Shown here: positions 1 through 7,236 of the stretch, in pieces
Numbering within the stretch: position 1 is the first letter of the stretch
How the letters are laid out: each line of letters begins with the position of its first letter
NCBI GenBank assembly: GCA_014867205.1
Contig: WGUO01000001.1
Span: 186,001 to 250,000 of the forward strand
DNA length: 64,000 nucleotides
Direction: 5' to 3'
Source of the DNA: Muribaculaceae bacterium
GTDB lineage: Bacteria > Bacteroidota > Bacteroidia > Bacteroidales > Muribaculaceae
The notes under the pieces: model-generated
What the model was told of the DNA's origin: nothing
The model's database searches: none
The model's input: the letters and a program-made list of their open reading frames with translations, nothing else
Made by a program: the position numbers and the translations under genes

Positions 1-650
1 TAGTAGAACTATACGACAACGGACACGGTATCGATACCCTGGGAAAATGCTCCCCGGACATGAGCCTACGGGAATATAAGAAAGCCCGTGAGCTTGTGCG
101 CGATATAGTTGCCAAGCGTCGGGCGATGGGCTATGACGCACGTATCCTTGTGCCGGAGGACAAAGACATTTCTCTGAAAGAGCGTTGCAGACGTGTAAAC
201 GCTATCTGCAATCAGTACGGTGCAAGCAACGTCATCCTCGTCTCAGTTCATTGTAACGCAGCAGGCGCCGATGGCAAGTGGAAAACTGCCGGTGGATGGT
301 GTGTTTATACTTCTCCGGGCCAGACCAAAGCCGATATTCTTGCTACATCAATCTGGAACGCCGCTCAGGATTCCCTGAAACCATACAAAGACCGTTTCCC
401 CATTCTTCAGACGCATGGCGCCTATGATAAACGCCAGGTTCCTATTCGGGCCGATTGGAGTGACGGAGATCCGGACTATGAGGCTCGTTTCGCAGTCCTT
501 ACTGGCACCAAATGCCCGGCTGTACTCACTGAATCGCTTTTCCAGGACAACAAGGCCGACGTGGACTTCCTCTTATCGAGAGAGGGCCATAACGCCATAG
601 TAGACCTCCATGTAAAAGGCGTTGACAACTATGTCAAATCACTGAAATAA
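1..650 (+). CDS. Prophage N-acetylmuramoyl-L-alanine amidase (endolysin), 5' end outside window
   Basis: This is an Amidase_3-type zinc hydrolase that cleaves the amide bond between muramic acid and the stem peptide, here most likely as a phage lysin. The frame is open from base 3 with no start codon, so the gene begins left of the window; the ATG at 60 lies inside the domain and is not the start. The visible motifs are DNGHG (first zinc His) just before that ATG, SVHCNAAG (later zinc His) near the middle, and TESLFQDN (catalytic Glu region) near the C-terminus. No signal peptide can be judged. It is followed 8 bp later by a small gene and lies upstream of terminase genes, which supports a phage origin. 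Family call is secure; the lysin role is inferred from context. Confidence 0.88.
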   Translation, partial: VELYDNGHGIDTLGKCSPDMSLREYKKARELVRDIVAKRRAMGYDARILVPEDKDISLKERCRRVNAICNQYGASNVILVSVHCNAAGADGKWKTAGGWCVYTSPGQTKADILATSIWNAAQDSLKPYKDRFPILQTHGAYDKRQVPIRADWSDGDPDYEARFAVLTGTKCPAVLTESLFQDNKADVDFLLSREGHNAIVDLHVKGVDNYVKSLK

Positions 651-658
651 TCAACAAT

Positions 659-991
659 ATGGAACTGAACATTATCGATCGCATTTACATTCCTACGATT
701 CTCCCTGCCGAGAACACCTTCATGGATTTCAACCTCAAACGTGGCATCGTCAACAAGGTGGCAATCACCCAGGAAGACGTGGAGAAATATCACATCGAAG
801 AAAACAAGGAAGAGCGGCGCACTACATGGGACATCAATATCGACCGTGAAAATCCCCTCGTGGTAGACTTCTCACGCGCCGAGCTCGACTACCTCAAGAA
901 AGCCTGTGAAAAACTCGCAGACACTCCGGCTCCCGACAATATGTGGGCCACCGTAGAGAAAATCTACGCTGCTGCACAGGCCCCGGCATAA
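659..991 (+). CDS. Small prophage protein of unknown function
   Basis: A 110-residue soluble, acidic protein whose family I do not recognise. It starts 8 bp after the endolysin stop and is followed by a strong terminator, so it appears to be the last gene of the lysis transcript. It has no signal peptide, membrane segment or cysteine. The central part is rich in charged residues (EENKEERR) and the C-terminus ends in an alanine-rich stretch (YAAAQAPA). The position suggests a phage accessory gene, but no function can be assigned. Confidence 0.7.
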   Translation: MELNIIDRIYIPTILPAENTFMDFNLKRGIVNKVAITQEDVEKYHIEENKEERRTTWDINIDRENPLVVDFSRAELDYLKKACEKLADTPAPDNMWATVEKIYAAAQAPA

Positions 992-1026
992 CTTTTCTTG
1001 CTCCCGTTATATTCATAAAAACCCCG

Positions 1027-1068
1027 AAGCGCACCCGATTACCGTTGGGTGCGCTTCCACTATTTTTT
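1027..1068 (+). terminator. Rho-independent terminator after lysis genes
   Basis: A perfect 10-bp stem (AAGCGCACCC with GGGTGCGCTT, 1027-1036 and 1047-1056) with a 10-nt loop is followed by a T-rich tail at 1061-1068. It separates the lysis genes from the packaging genes. Confidence 0.85.
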
Positions 1069-1112
1069 AACCTCTTGAAGATAATGTTGGGCTATTCTTC
1101 ATAAAAGGCATT

Positions 1113-1412
1113 ATGAAGAAAGAATTTGATAAGTCCACTCGTGGCAAAGCTATAGGTTTTCTGGTATGGTTCAGGAATCAGTATTGCACATGGACTTCAG
1201 ACACCTATTATAAAATGGCCGAAAAATATGGCCAGTGCAATTATGGGACCTGCCGTAATATGATTCTGGAGCTGATTCGGGCTGGGTATATCACAGTCTG
1301 GAATGACGGCACACGGAAACGCAGGTTCTATATCAATGACAAGAAATATAATGAGTTAGTCAATCCATTCATCTTCCAGCGCAATGATTCCCGGACTGAA
1401 GGCGCCATCTAA
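1113..1412 (+). CDS. Winged-helix-like protein, candidate terminase small subunit
   Basis: A 99-residue basic protein directly upstream of the large terminase, whose apparent start lies inside this gene (29-bp overlap). The middle segment (YGTCRNMILELIRAGYI, then a basic hairpin TRKRRFYI) reads like the recognition helix and wing of a winged helix-turn-helix. Terminase small subunits are short DNA-binding proteins encoded just before TerL, so this role is plausible from position and fold-like pattern. I see no family signature that proves it; a phage transcription regulator is the main alternative. It lies downstream of the terminator at 1027-1068, so it should have its own promoter, which I could not identify. 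Confidence 0.6.
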   Translation: MKKEFDKSTRGKAIGFLVWFRNQYCTWTSDTYYKMAEKYGQCNYGTCRNMILELIRAGYITVWNDGTRKRRFYINDKKYNELVNPFIFQRNDSRTEGAI

Positions 1413-2970
1413 TCTCAAAATCAATTTTGCGCCATCGCCGAGACAGTATGAGGTATGGAAAAATCTTCAGCCAGAATGTCCCGAATGTGGAGGCCGAGTT
1501 GTTCAGGTTCAGACAGGAATAGACCGTAATGGCAATCCTGTCTACACCTCTATATGCGAGAAATGTGGCAACAATAATATCCCGCAAATGATTCTTTGCG
1601 GTGGCGCCGCTGGTGGAGGAAAGAGTTATTTAGGCTCATGCTGGCTCATATCGTCATGTCTTAGATGGGGCGATATGCGTATGGTTGTGGCCCGTAAAAC
1701 ACTCAAAAGTCTCCGTGAGTCAACCTGGAACACCATCCAGGCTGTAGCAAAGTCATGGGGACTGGAGGAACAGGTACACTATAAAATCAATAACCTGTCT
1801 GGGGAGATGATATTCTGGAATGGTTCCAGAATCATTATGAAGGAGATGGCATACTCTCCAAGCGACCCCGATTATCTCCGCTTCGGTTCTTCGGAGTTCA
1901 GTGGGGCTTTCGTAGATGAGGTTGGTGAGGTTGACCAGCGCGGTGTCGATGTGCTTTTCTCTCGTATCCGATGGAAGGTGGCCGATACGTTCAGGGTACC
2001 TAAAATGCTCATGTCAACCAACCCTTGCCTCGGATGGGTGCGTGATAGGTTTGTGCTTGATGAAAATGCTGAGCCGGTGGTTTGCCGTCCCAACGAGATG
2101 TATATACCATTCAGCGTTTATGATAATCCGGACAAGAACTTTGTGAACGCATACGTCTCGGCTCTATATAAAATCTCTGATCCCAGCGTCCGCGAGCGAT
2201 TGCTTTTTGGTAACTGGCTGTATGTCGATGTCAACGATGCTGCCTGCTATTGGAAATTTGATGGCGCCAAGCATCTGATTGACGGTCTGAAGGATTCCAA
2301 ATACGACCCTCTGAAACCTCTGATTCTCAGCTTCGACTTCAACGTGGCTCCGTATATGAGCTGTCTGATTGCTCAGATAGATTATGACCGCCAGATTGTC
2401 TATATTTTGGAGGAAGTACGCGGCTTGCCGGAGGATAAGGAAAACAATACGCCCAAGTTCGCTGAGAAAATAAAGCGTAAACTCCTGATGCTGGGGCATA
2501 CTGGCGGCATTGTCGTGACAGGCGACCCGGCTGGATTATCCCGTACAACAACCACTGAAGAAGGGGTAAATAACTACTCCATTCTGCTTTCGATACTCAA
2601 CACGGCGCCACAGCTCCGGGCCAAAAAGAAGCTTCTCAGTAAGCAGCCATCACAGATTACCCGACTGGAATTTGTCAACAATATCCTCGATGGCTATCAG
2701 GGCTGGTCAATTCTCATAGACCTTAAATGCCGTAAACTGATTGAGGATTTAATCAACCAGCGCAAGGAAATGGATGGCTCTAAATCCAAGGCTAAGGTGA
2801 TGGATTCCAGACTCGGTATCAAATATGAGAAGTACGGACACTTTTCTGACACCCTTGACTACCTTTTGGTACTATTCTTAAATGAACCCTGGAGGAAATT
2901 CAACTCCAACGGAGGCTCTGGAATAACGACTTTCAACGGCACCCCGATATACGGTTCTTTTGATTATTAA
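1384..2970 (+). CDS. Phage terminase large subunit (TerL) with N-terminal zinc-ribbon insert
   Basis: The DNA-packaging motor, combining an ATPase with an RNase H-like nuclease that cuts concatemeric phage DNA (528 residues). The Walker A motif is GGAAGGGKS (Lys80), and Walker B is AFVDE (Asp178, Glu179). Three acidic nuclease sites follow in order: LSFDF (about Asp318), TGDPAG (about Asp381) and FSDTLDY near residue 489. An unusual feature is a CPEC and CEKC pair (Cys32, 35, 58, 61) inserted between the SPRQYEVW segment and Walker A, which has the form of a zinc ribbon. The gene overlaps the preceding winged-helix gene and is followed 12 bp later by a connector-like gene. Family call is very secure. 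Confidence 0.95.
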   Translation: MIPGLKAPSNLKINFAPSPRQYEVWKNLQPECPECGGRVVQVQTGIDRNGNPVYTSICEKCGNNNIPQMILCGGAAGGGKSYLGSCWLISSCLRWGDMRMVVARKTLKSLRESTWNTIQAVAKSWGLEEQVHYKINNLSGEMIFWNGSRIIMKEMAYSPSDPDYLRFGSSEFSGAFVDEVGEVDQRGVDVLFSRIRWKVADTFRVPKMLMSTNPCLGWVRDRFVLDENAEPVVCRPNEMYIPFSVYDNPDKNFVNAYVSALYKISDPSVRERLLFGNWLYVDVNDAACYWKFDGAKHLIDGLKDSKYDPLKPLILSFDFNVAPYMSCLIAQIDYDRQIVYILEEVRGLPEDKENNTPKFAEKIKRKLLMLGHTGGIVVTGDPAGLSRTTTTEEGVNNYSILLSILNTAPQLRAKKKLLSKQPSQITRLEFVNNILDGYQGWSILIDLKCRKLIEDLINQRKEMDGSKSKAKVMDSRLGIKYEKYGHFSDTLDYLLVLFLNEPWRKFNSNGGSGITTFNGTPIYGSFDY

Positions 2971-2982
2971 ACGGCATCGACT

Positions 2983-4005
2983 ATGTATCCAAGATTTCTC
3001 AATAACGACGACTATCTGAGTCAAATTTCTGATGAACTGTTCGAGCAGCTTATCAGGGGCAAGCAGATTCGTGTGGAGCAGGCCGAGGAAGCAGCCGAGG
3101 CATCGATTGTGGAATACCTCACAGACAACTATGAGGTAGAGAAGGCTCTGGCCGTCGGCAAAAGCCTTCGTGAATACAATCCTCATATCACATATCCAGT
3201 GGGCGTCCATTTCTACTATGAAGGGAAAATCGTAGAGGCGCTTCGGTCTATAAACGGAATCAAGACTCCAGCTCTGGTGGAATATTGGAGAGAATGTGAG
3301 GATATAGATAAAATGTCCAAGGAGTCCATAAGCGGTTACTCCCAGCTTCTCAATTACCACCCTGGGGACCTCGTGGTGTTCTCCGGTGTAGTCTATGAAT
3401 GTCTTGAACATAACGGCTTTGACTATGCTGATATACGAATCCCCGGCATATCCGCTTGGGATAGTGTAGAAGCGGCGCCCTGGGAACCCAACGTAGAATA
3501 TGAAATATGGGCAGTAGTCGAATGGGAGGGTCAGTTCTTTGCTCTCTTGAGCACCGACGATATAGACCTTACTGTCAATCCTATGGAATCCGATCACTGG
3601 GGCCTGATCGGACACTATGATCCCGATTACGCCTACGAGTTCAAGGATACTGAATATGTGGAGTATGAAGGGAAGGTTTGGTTCCCTACAATGTCTCCCG
3701 TTGCTGACACGCTTAAAGAGGGGTATAACTTCCGTTACCATGACCCCCGCAACGCAAATATCAAAAAGCACATGATTAAAATTGCGTTGTACGAACTTCA
3801 CAAGCTCATATCTCCCAATAATGTGAGCTCGGCCCGAATAACGGACTATGAAGCAACAATGCAGTGGCTGCATGACGCGAACCGCTGCAAGATAAACCCT
3901 CAGATTCCACGCAAGCTGGATGAGGAAAAGAAACCGGTCAGTGAAATCGCAATGGCTACCTTCCAGCGCGATTACGACCCAATGAAAAATCCGTGGCAGA
4001 TTTAG
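2983..4005 (+). CDS. Phage head-tail connector-like protein (DUF1320/gp36-like ends) with inserted beta repeats
   Basis: A 340-residue phage protein. The first 60 residues (MYPRFLNNDDY, acidic helices, EYLTDNYEV) and the last 90 residues (KKHMIKIALYELHKLI and EATMQWLHDANR) resemble the two halves of gp36/DUF1320 head-completion proteins. The middle contains about four related segments with the pattern Y-x(2-3)-G-x-x-V-x-Y-x-G-x-x-Y...W, for example YHPGDLVVFSGVVYE followed by W, and YVEYEGKVWF. This pattern is like that of CBM5/12 (chitin-binding type 3) modules. It follows TerL by 12 bp and ends just before a terminator. The domain reading is by eye from motif spacing, and the connector role is inferred from the ends and the neighbourhood. 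Confidence 0.65.
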   Translation: MYPRFLNNDDYLSQISDELFEQLIRGKQIRVEQAEEAAEASIVEYLTDNYEVEKALAVGKSLREYNPHITYPVGVHFYYEGKIVEALRSINGIKTPALVEYWRECEDIDKMSKESISGYSQLLNYHPGDLVVFSGVVYECLEHNGFDYADIRIPGISAWDSVEAAPWEPNVEYEIWAVVEWEGQFFALLSTDDIDLTVNPMESDHWGLIGHYDPDYAYEFKDTEYVEYEGKVWFPTMSPVADTLKEGYNFRYHDPRNANIKKHMIKIALYELHKLISPNNVSSARITDYEATMQWLHDANRCKINPQIPRKLDEEKKPVSEIAMATFQRDYDPMKNPWQI

Positions 4006-4036
4006 TGCGACCGCCCGGAACAACCCCGACAAGGTG

Positions 4037-4071
4037 CGAATCCCGACCGCTAAGGCCGGGATTCGTTTTTC
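4037..4071 (+). terminator. Terminator of the phage packaging genes
   Basis: A 9-bp perfect stem (CGAATCCCG with CGGGATTCG, 4037-4045 and 4057-4065) is followed by five T residues. It lies between the connector-like gene and the convergent integrase, whose stop codon begins at 4071. Confidence 0.85.
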
Positions 4072-5420
4072 TACACATACTCGAACATGTTGACCGTGTG
4101 GTCCATGTAGGAGCGCTCTATTTCTTTCAGGCTGGTACCGGCCATCTTCGCCACTACCAGGGGAGGAATCTTCTTCTGGGTGATGGCTATTGAGATGGCC
4201 GAGTGCCGGAAGACGTAGGTGGTGAGCGTATCGTTGAAGAAAGAGATCTTCAGGTGAGACGCTATCTTCTTCAGAAATGTGTTGATCATGCCGAGCATGG
4301 CGTTGCAGCGATTGTACCGCTTATGATACTGCTCAGGGTCCGACAGGTCCCATTCTCGGTTGTTATCCGAAAACGGCAGTATATATCCGGCCTCGCTCAT
4401 GCCCTCATATCGTCTGATGATAGCCATTGCTTTGTCGCTTATAGGGCATCTCACGAATGATTTGAGGGCATTGGCACTGTTCTTCTTTTTGATGGGCAGA
4501 TATTCGATGTAGTAGCCTTTATCGCACTGTCTGATGTTGCTCCACTTCATGTTGAGAATGTCGATGGGTCTGGAGTAGAGGTAGAACATCAGAAGACATG
4601 TGTCGATGTAGAGGCGCTTGTAGAAAGCGTTGTTCCTACATCTGAGCACAATCTTGGAGAGGTCGAGCTTTTCAACGGCCCGTATCTGCTTTTCACTAAG
4701 GCTGGCAACGCCTTTATTAAGCGCTGAGAGCTCTTCAAATGTCTTCACCGGCGTGTTGTCCATATAGCGATAGGAAAGCGACACAGAGGCCAATCCTTTG
4801 CGTATGGCGATGTTGTGGGCCCGTTTGAAGTATTTCATCTGGTCGAGATAGTTGGGGCCCTTCAGCGACCGCATATAGTCTCCAAATAACTGAAACTCGC
4901 GGTCAGTGATTTTGCTGATAGGAATCCGGAGAAGGTGCTTCGAGTGCTTCCGCTCATTCTCTCGCTCCAGATGATGCAAGAGCCGGACGTAGGTCTGGTA
5001 GTTGGCCGATGGGAGCTTGTTGGCGTATCCGTTACGGTACTCGTCGATGATGTGGTGTAGGAACCACTCCAATGTTTTGTCATCCTTGGATACCGGTTTA
5101 CCGGCCTTGGCCTGTTCCACCAGTTCCCAGAAATCCTCTACTGAGGCTGGAGAATTTTCGTCGAGGATGAGATTGCAGAACTCTTCGATTTTGTCAAGCA
5201 GAGCGTTGTTGACAGCGGCGTTTCGAGAGCGGCTTTCAAACCTCTGCTTTTTAGAATTGAACTTAACAAGATCCGGGTTTGTCAAGTCCCCCTTACCGAA
5301 GAATGTGATTGCCCTTGGGTGATACTGGGAGCTGCCGGGCATTTTTGCACAGACTCTCAGGTTTTGTTTGGTTTTCCCGGCGTTACGATACAGCCGGAAA
5401 GAGATAGCGATTCTGGACAT
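4071..5420 (-). CDS. Phage tyrosine recombinase / integrase
   Basis: A 449-residue site-specific recombinase of the Bacteroidetes phage/conjugative-element integrase type. The N-terminal part holds an arm-binding-like segment and a SAM-like core-binding domain (around residues 125-230). The catalytic domain shows the first Arg in YSRPIDIL, a basic beta-hairpin (PIKKKNSANA), the second Arg in YVFRHSA and the nucleophile Tyr in IERSYMDH. The His of the usual HxxR motif is Tyr here, and the usual GHS motif reads GTS. It points away from the adjacent tRNA-Gln, whose 3' end lies 197 bp from the start codon, a classic integrase/tRNA att-site arrangement. It probably catalyses integration and excision at that tRNA. 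Confidence 0.92.
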   Translation of the reverse strand: MSRIAISFRLYRNAGKTKQNLRVCAKMPGSSQYHPRAITFFGKGDLTNPDLVKFNSKKQRFESRSRNAAVNNALLDKIEEFCNLILDENSPASVEDFWELVEQAKAGKPVSKDDKTLEWFLHHIIDEYRNGYANKLPSANYQTYVRLLHHLERENERKHSKHLLRIPISKITDREFQLFGDYMRSLKGPNYLDQMKYFKRAHNIAIRKGLASVSLSYRYMDNTPVKTFEELSALNKGVASLSEKQIRAVEKLDLSKIVLRCRNNAFYKRLYIDTCLLMFYLYSRPIDILNMKWSNIRQCDKGYYIEYLPIKKKNSANALKSFVRCPISDKAMAIIRRYEGMSEAGYILPFSDNNREWDLSDPEQYHKRYNRCNAMLGMINTFLKKIASHLKISFFNDTLTTYVFRHSAISIAITQKKIPPLVVAKMAGTSLKEIERSYMDHTVNMFEYV

Positions 5421-5458
5421 ACCAATATTCTATTATCCAGTTACTTACCTCTTACATA

Positions 5459-5494
5459 AGATTCGTGGGGTGATACATAAAATCATCCGAATCT
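5459..5494. repeat. Inverted repeat in integrase upstream region
   Basis: AGATTCG (5459-5465) and CGAATCT (5488-5494) form perfect arms, with a second inner pair GGTGAT/ATCATC (one G-T). It lies about 40-75 bp upstream of the integrase start. It could be an operator or a recombination-factor site; no function can be shown from sequence alone. Confidence 0.4.
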
Positions 5495-5527
5495 CATGCC
5501 ATCTGAAACGAGAGACGAAAAATTTCC

Positions 5528-5596
5528 TGTTAAGATGAAATCTTCGTAACTATCAGCATTTCAGTCAAATAAAACGCCTAACCATTGTTAAGATGA
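5528..5596. other. Candidate integrase arm-type sites in the att region
   Basis: The 11-mer TGTTAAGATGA occurs twice in direct orientation, at 5528-5538 and 5586-5596, between the integrase start and the 3' end of tRNA-Gln. Paired direct repeats beside a tRNA core are typical of arm sites bound by tyrosine integrases. The second copy lies in the loop of a terminator hairpin. The assignment is inferred. Confidence 0.35.
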
Positions 5597-5607
5597 TTAG
5601 GCGTTTT
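5571..5607 (-). terminator. Terminator downstream of tRNA-Gln
   Basis: A perfect 11-bp stem (AAAACGCCTAA with TTAGGCGTTTT, 5571-5581 and 5597-5607) has a 15-nt loop. The minus-strand tail is T-rich, so it fits termination of the tRNA transcript. It lies on the phage side of the tRNA. Confidence 0.75.
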
Positions 5608-5616
5608 ATGTACTTG

Positions 5617-5687
5617 TTGCCTTGGAAAGACTCGAACTCTCACAAACGGAACCAGAATCCGGTGTGCTACCATTACACCACAAGGCA
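5617..5687 (-). tRNA. tRNA-Gln (anticodon CTG)
   Basis: On the minus strand the acceptor stem TGCCTTG pairs perfectly with CAAGGCA. The D arm is GTG/CAC, and the anticodon loop TTCTGGT gives anticodon CTG, which reads CAG (Gln). The T arm GAGAG/CTTTC encloses the loop TTCGAGT. One C-T mismatch occurs at the outermost anticodon-stem pair. The discriminator is A and CCA is not encoded. The 3' end faces the integrase, so this tRNA is the probable chromosomal integration site of the prophage. Confidence 0.93.
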
Positions 5688-5741
5688 ATTTATGACTGAA
5701 TCTCTTTTCAGTGTCGCGGGGTTGTTTCCCTTTTGACGATG

Positions 5742-5773
5742 CAAAATTAGTGCTTTTCTATGAAACCGCCAAA
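5742..5773 (-). promoter_or_regulatory. Promoter of tRNA-Gln (Bacteroidota sigma-ABfr type)
   Basis: On the minus strand there is TTTG (5773-5770), a 20-bp spacer, then TAATTTTG (5749-5742), matching the TTTG/TAnnTTTG consensus. The predicted transcription start lies about 50 bp before the mature tRNA. Confidence 0.75.
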
Positions 5774-5838
5774 TTTTTGGTCAAAAATCATCAAAAAAAT
5801 TGAGATTAGACCGCCGGGAACCGTCAGAAAGTGGAGTC

Positions 5839-7188
5839 TCAACTCCCTGGAGTTGTTGTCTCGGAATATCTTTTTGACTTGATTATGTTTATGTCGCCAC
5901 CCTTCTTATATTTCTTTCCGTCGGCTCCTGTAGCCTCTATAACATAGAAATATACACCCGGCTTGACGAGTTTTCCCTTGTATTTGCCGTCCCATCCCTG
6001 CGACGGGTCGCTGAAACTTGTTATCTCGTTGCCGTAGCGGTCGAAGATCGTGCAGCGGAAAGTGAGCAAAGAGCGGTATCCGACTTTCCATTCGTCGTTC
6101 ACGCCGTCGCCGTTGGGGGAGAAAGCGTTTGGTATCCTGAGGTCGGAGGCTCCGATCGAAACGGTATAGGTCTCTCCCACCGACTCGCATGATCCGTCGC
6201 TGTTGCTTCCTATGAACCTTACGTAATATGTTCCCTCCTGCTCGAAAGTATAGTCCAGGGTCTGCTCGTTGAAGCGGTAGTCTATGTATTCGAAATCCTG
6301 GTCAGAGGCAATCTGCCATTCGTTGTGGATGACGGCGTCGGTCACCCAGGCCCTGAAGCTGATGTCGGCAGGCGCTGAGCCCCCCATGCCCTGGGTCTCG
6401 GTCTTGATGGCGTTTGATGGGGGTGCGTCGGGTCCGTCGTCGGGCAGGTTGGTCTGCTCGGCCGAAGTCTGCACCGCCACGCCGTTGGCGTAGATTAGGG
6501 CGGACTCGATGCCGACACCAATACCCCACTCCTTCAGGAACCGGTCACCGGAGATATGCAGCGTGGAGTTGCAGTAGAGCGGCGGGGTGAGCACCACCGG
6601 GTTGGATAGATGCGATAGGGTCTTGGTCACCTCCTGCTGGACAAAGGCCTCCGAATCCTCCTCCCAGGTCAGGTTATGGTACTGTATCGAGATCTCTCTG
6701 CTCAGTTCGGCCTGGCGTCCGTCGATCGTGAAGTAATGGATTGCATCTCCTCTTCCTTCCACATTGATGCGGGTACCCTCACATTCCTGTTCGGGGGCAG
6801 CCGTGGCCGAGGTGAGTACAAGGCGGTCCGGCTGATAGTTCACTACCCAGAAACATGTCTGGCGTCCGTCGGATTCCACTATATACCCCATATTGCCTTG
6901 GGGCGCGGAGACAACGGCATTCCCGTCAGTAATGGTGAAGTTGACGGCTTCGGCATATCCCCCTCCCAGATTACTGTATCGCGAGACGTTGACATTCGTC
7001 CCGATGCCGGAGATCACCATTTCCGTAATCTCTGACGTGTCATATGCCACATAGATGCTTTCCAGACCGGTATTGGTCTCGGGCGTGATATGTATAACCG
7101 GATGCGACGCTCCGCGGAATGTCACATCCAGTGCGCTTGCGCCGAGAGCCGTCACTGCCGCGGCGGCGAGAACAATCATCTTCTTCAT
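5839..7188 (-). CDS. Secreted protein with T9SS type B (gliding-motility-associated) C-terminal sorting domain
   Basis: A 449-residue exported protein. It has a clear signal peptide (MKKMIVLAAAAVTALGASA), several Ig-like/PKD-like beta segments in the middle (for example FEYIDYRFNEQTLDYTFEQ and TYYVRFIGSNSDGS), and a C-terminal domain of about 95 residues. That domain contains RIPNAFSPNGDGVNDEW, FDRYGNE, GWDGKYKGK and PGVYFYVIEA. This is the CHU_C / TIGR04131-type signal used by the type IX secretion system to place proteins on or beyond the outer membrane. The function of the N-terminal part is unknown. It starts 48 bp after the DUF389 gene on the same strand and may be co-transcribed with it. 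The sorting domain is certain; the role (surface structure or adhesin) is inferred. Confidence 0.88.
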   Translation of the reverse strand: MKKMIVLAAAAVTALGASALDVTFRGASHPVIHITPETNTGLESIYVAYDTSEITEMVISGIGTNVNVSRYSNLGGGYAEAVNFTITDGNAVVSAPQGNMGYIVESDGRQTCFWVVNYQPDRLVLTSATAAPEQECEGTRINVEGRGDAIHYFTIDGRQAELSREISIQYHNLTWEEDSEAFVQQEVTKTLSHLSNPVVLTPPLYCNSTLHISGDRFLKEWGIGVGIESALIYANGVAVQTSAEQTNLPDDGPDAPPSNAIKTETQGMGGSAPADISFRAWVTDAVIHNEWQIASDQDFEYIDYRFNEQTLDYTFEQEGTYYVRFIGSNSDGSCESVGETYTVSIGASDLRIPNAFSPNGDGVNDEWKVGYRSLLTFRCTIFDRYGNEITSFSDPSQGWDGKYKGKLVKPGVYFYVIEATGADGKKYKKGGDINIIKSKRYSETTTPGS

Positions 7189-7236
7189 GATACTTACTTA
7201 ACGCCCCGCCCTACTCCTTATTATATATAAAGGCTC

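Noticed and set aside
2878..4032. A 384-codon open frame on the minus strand opposite the connector-like phage gene.
   Set aside because: It is antisense to a gene with plausible domains, overlaps the terL end and has no recognisable protein features; it arises from codon bias of the plus-strand gene.
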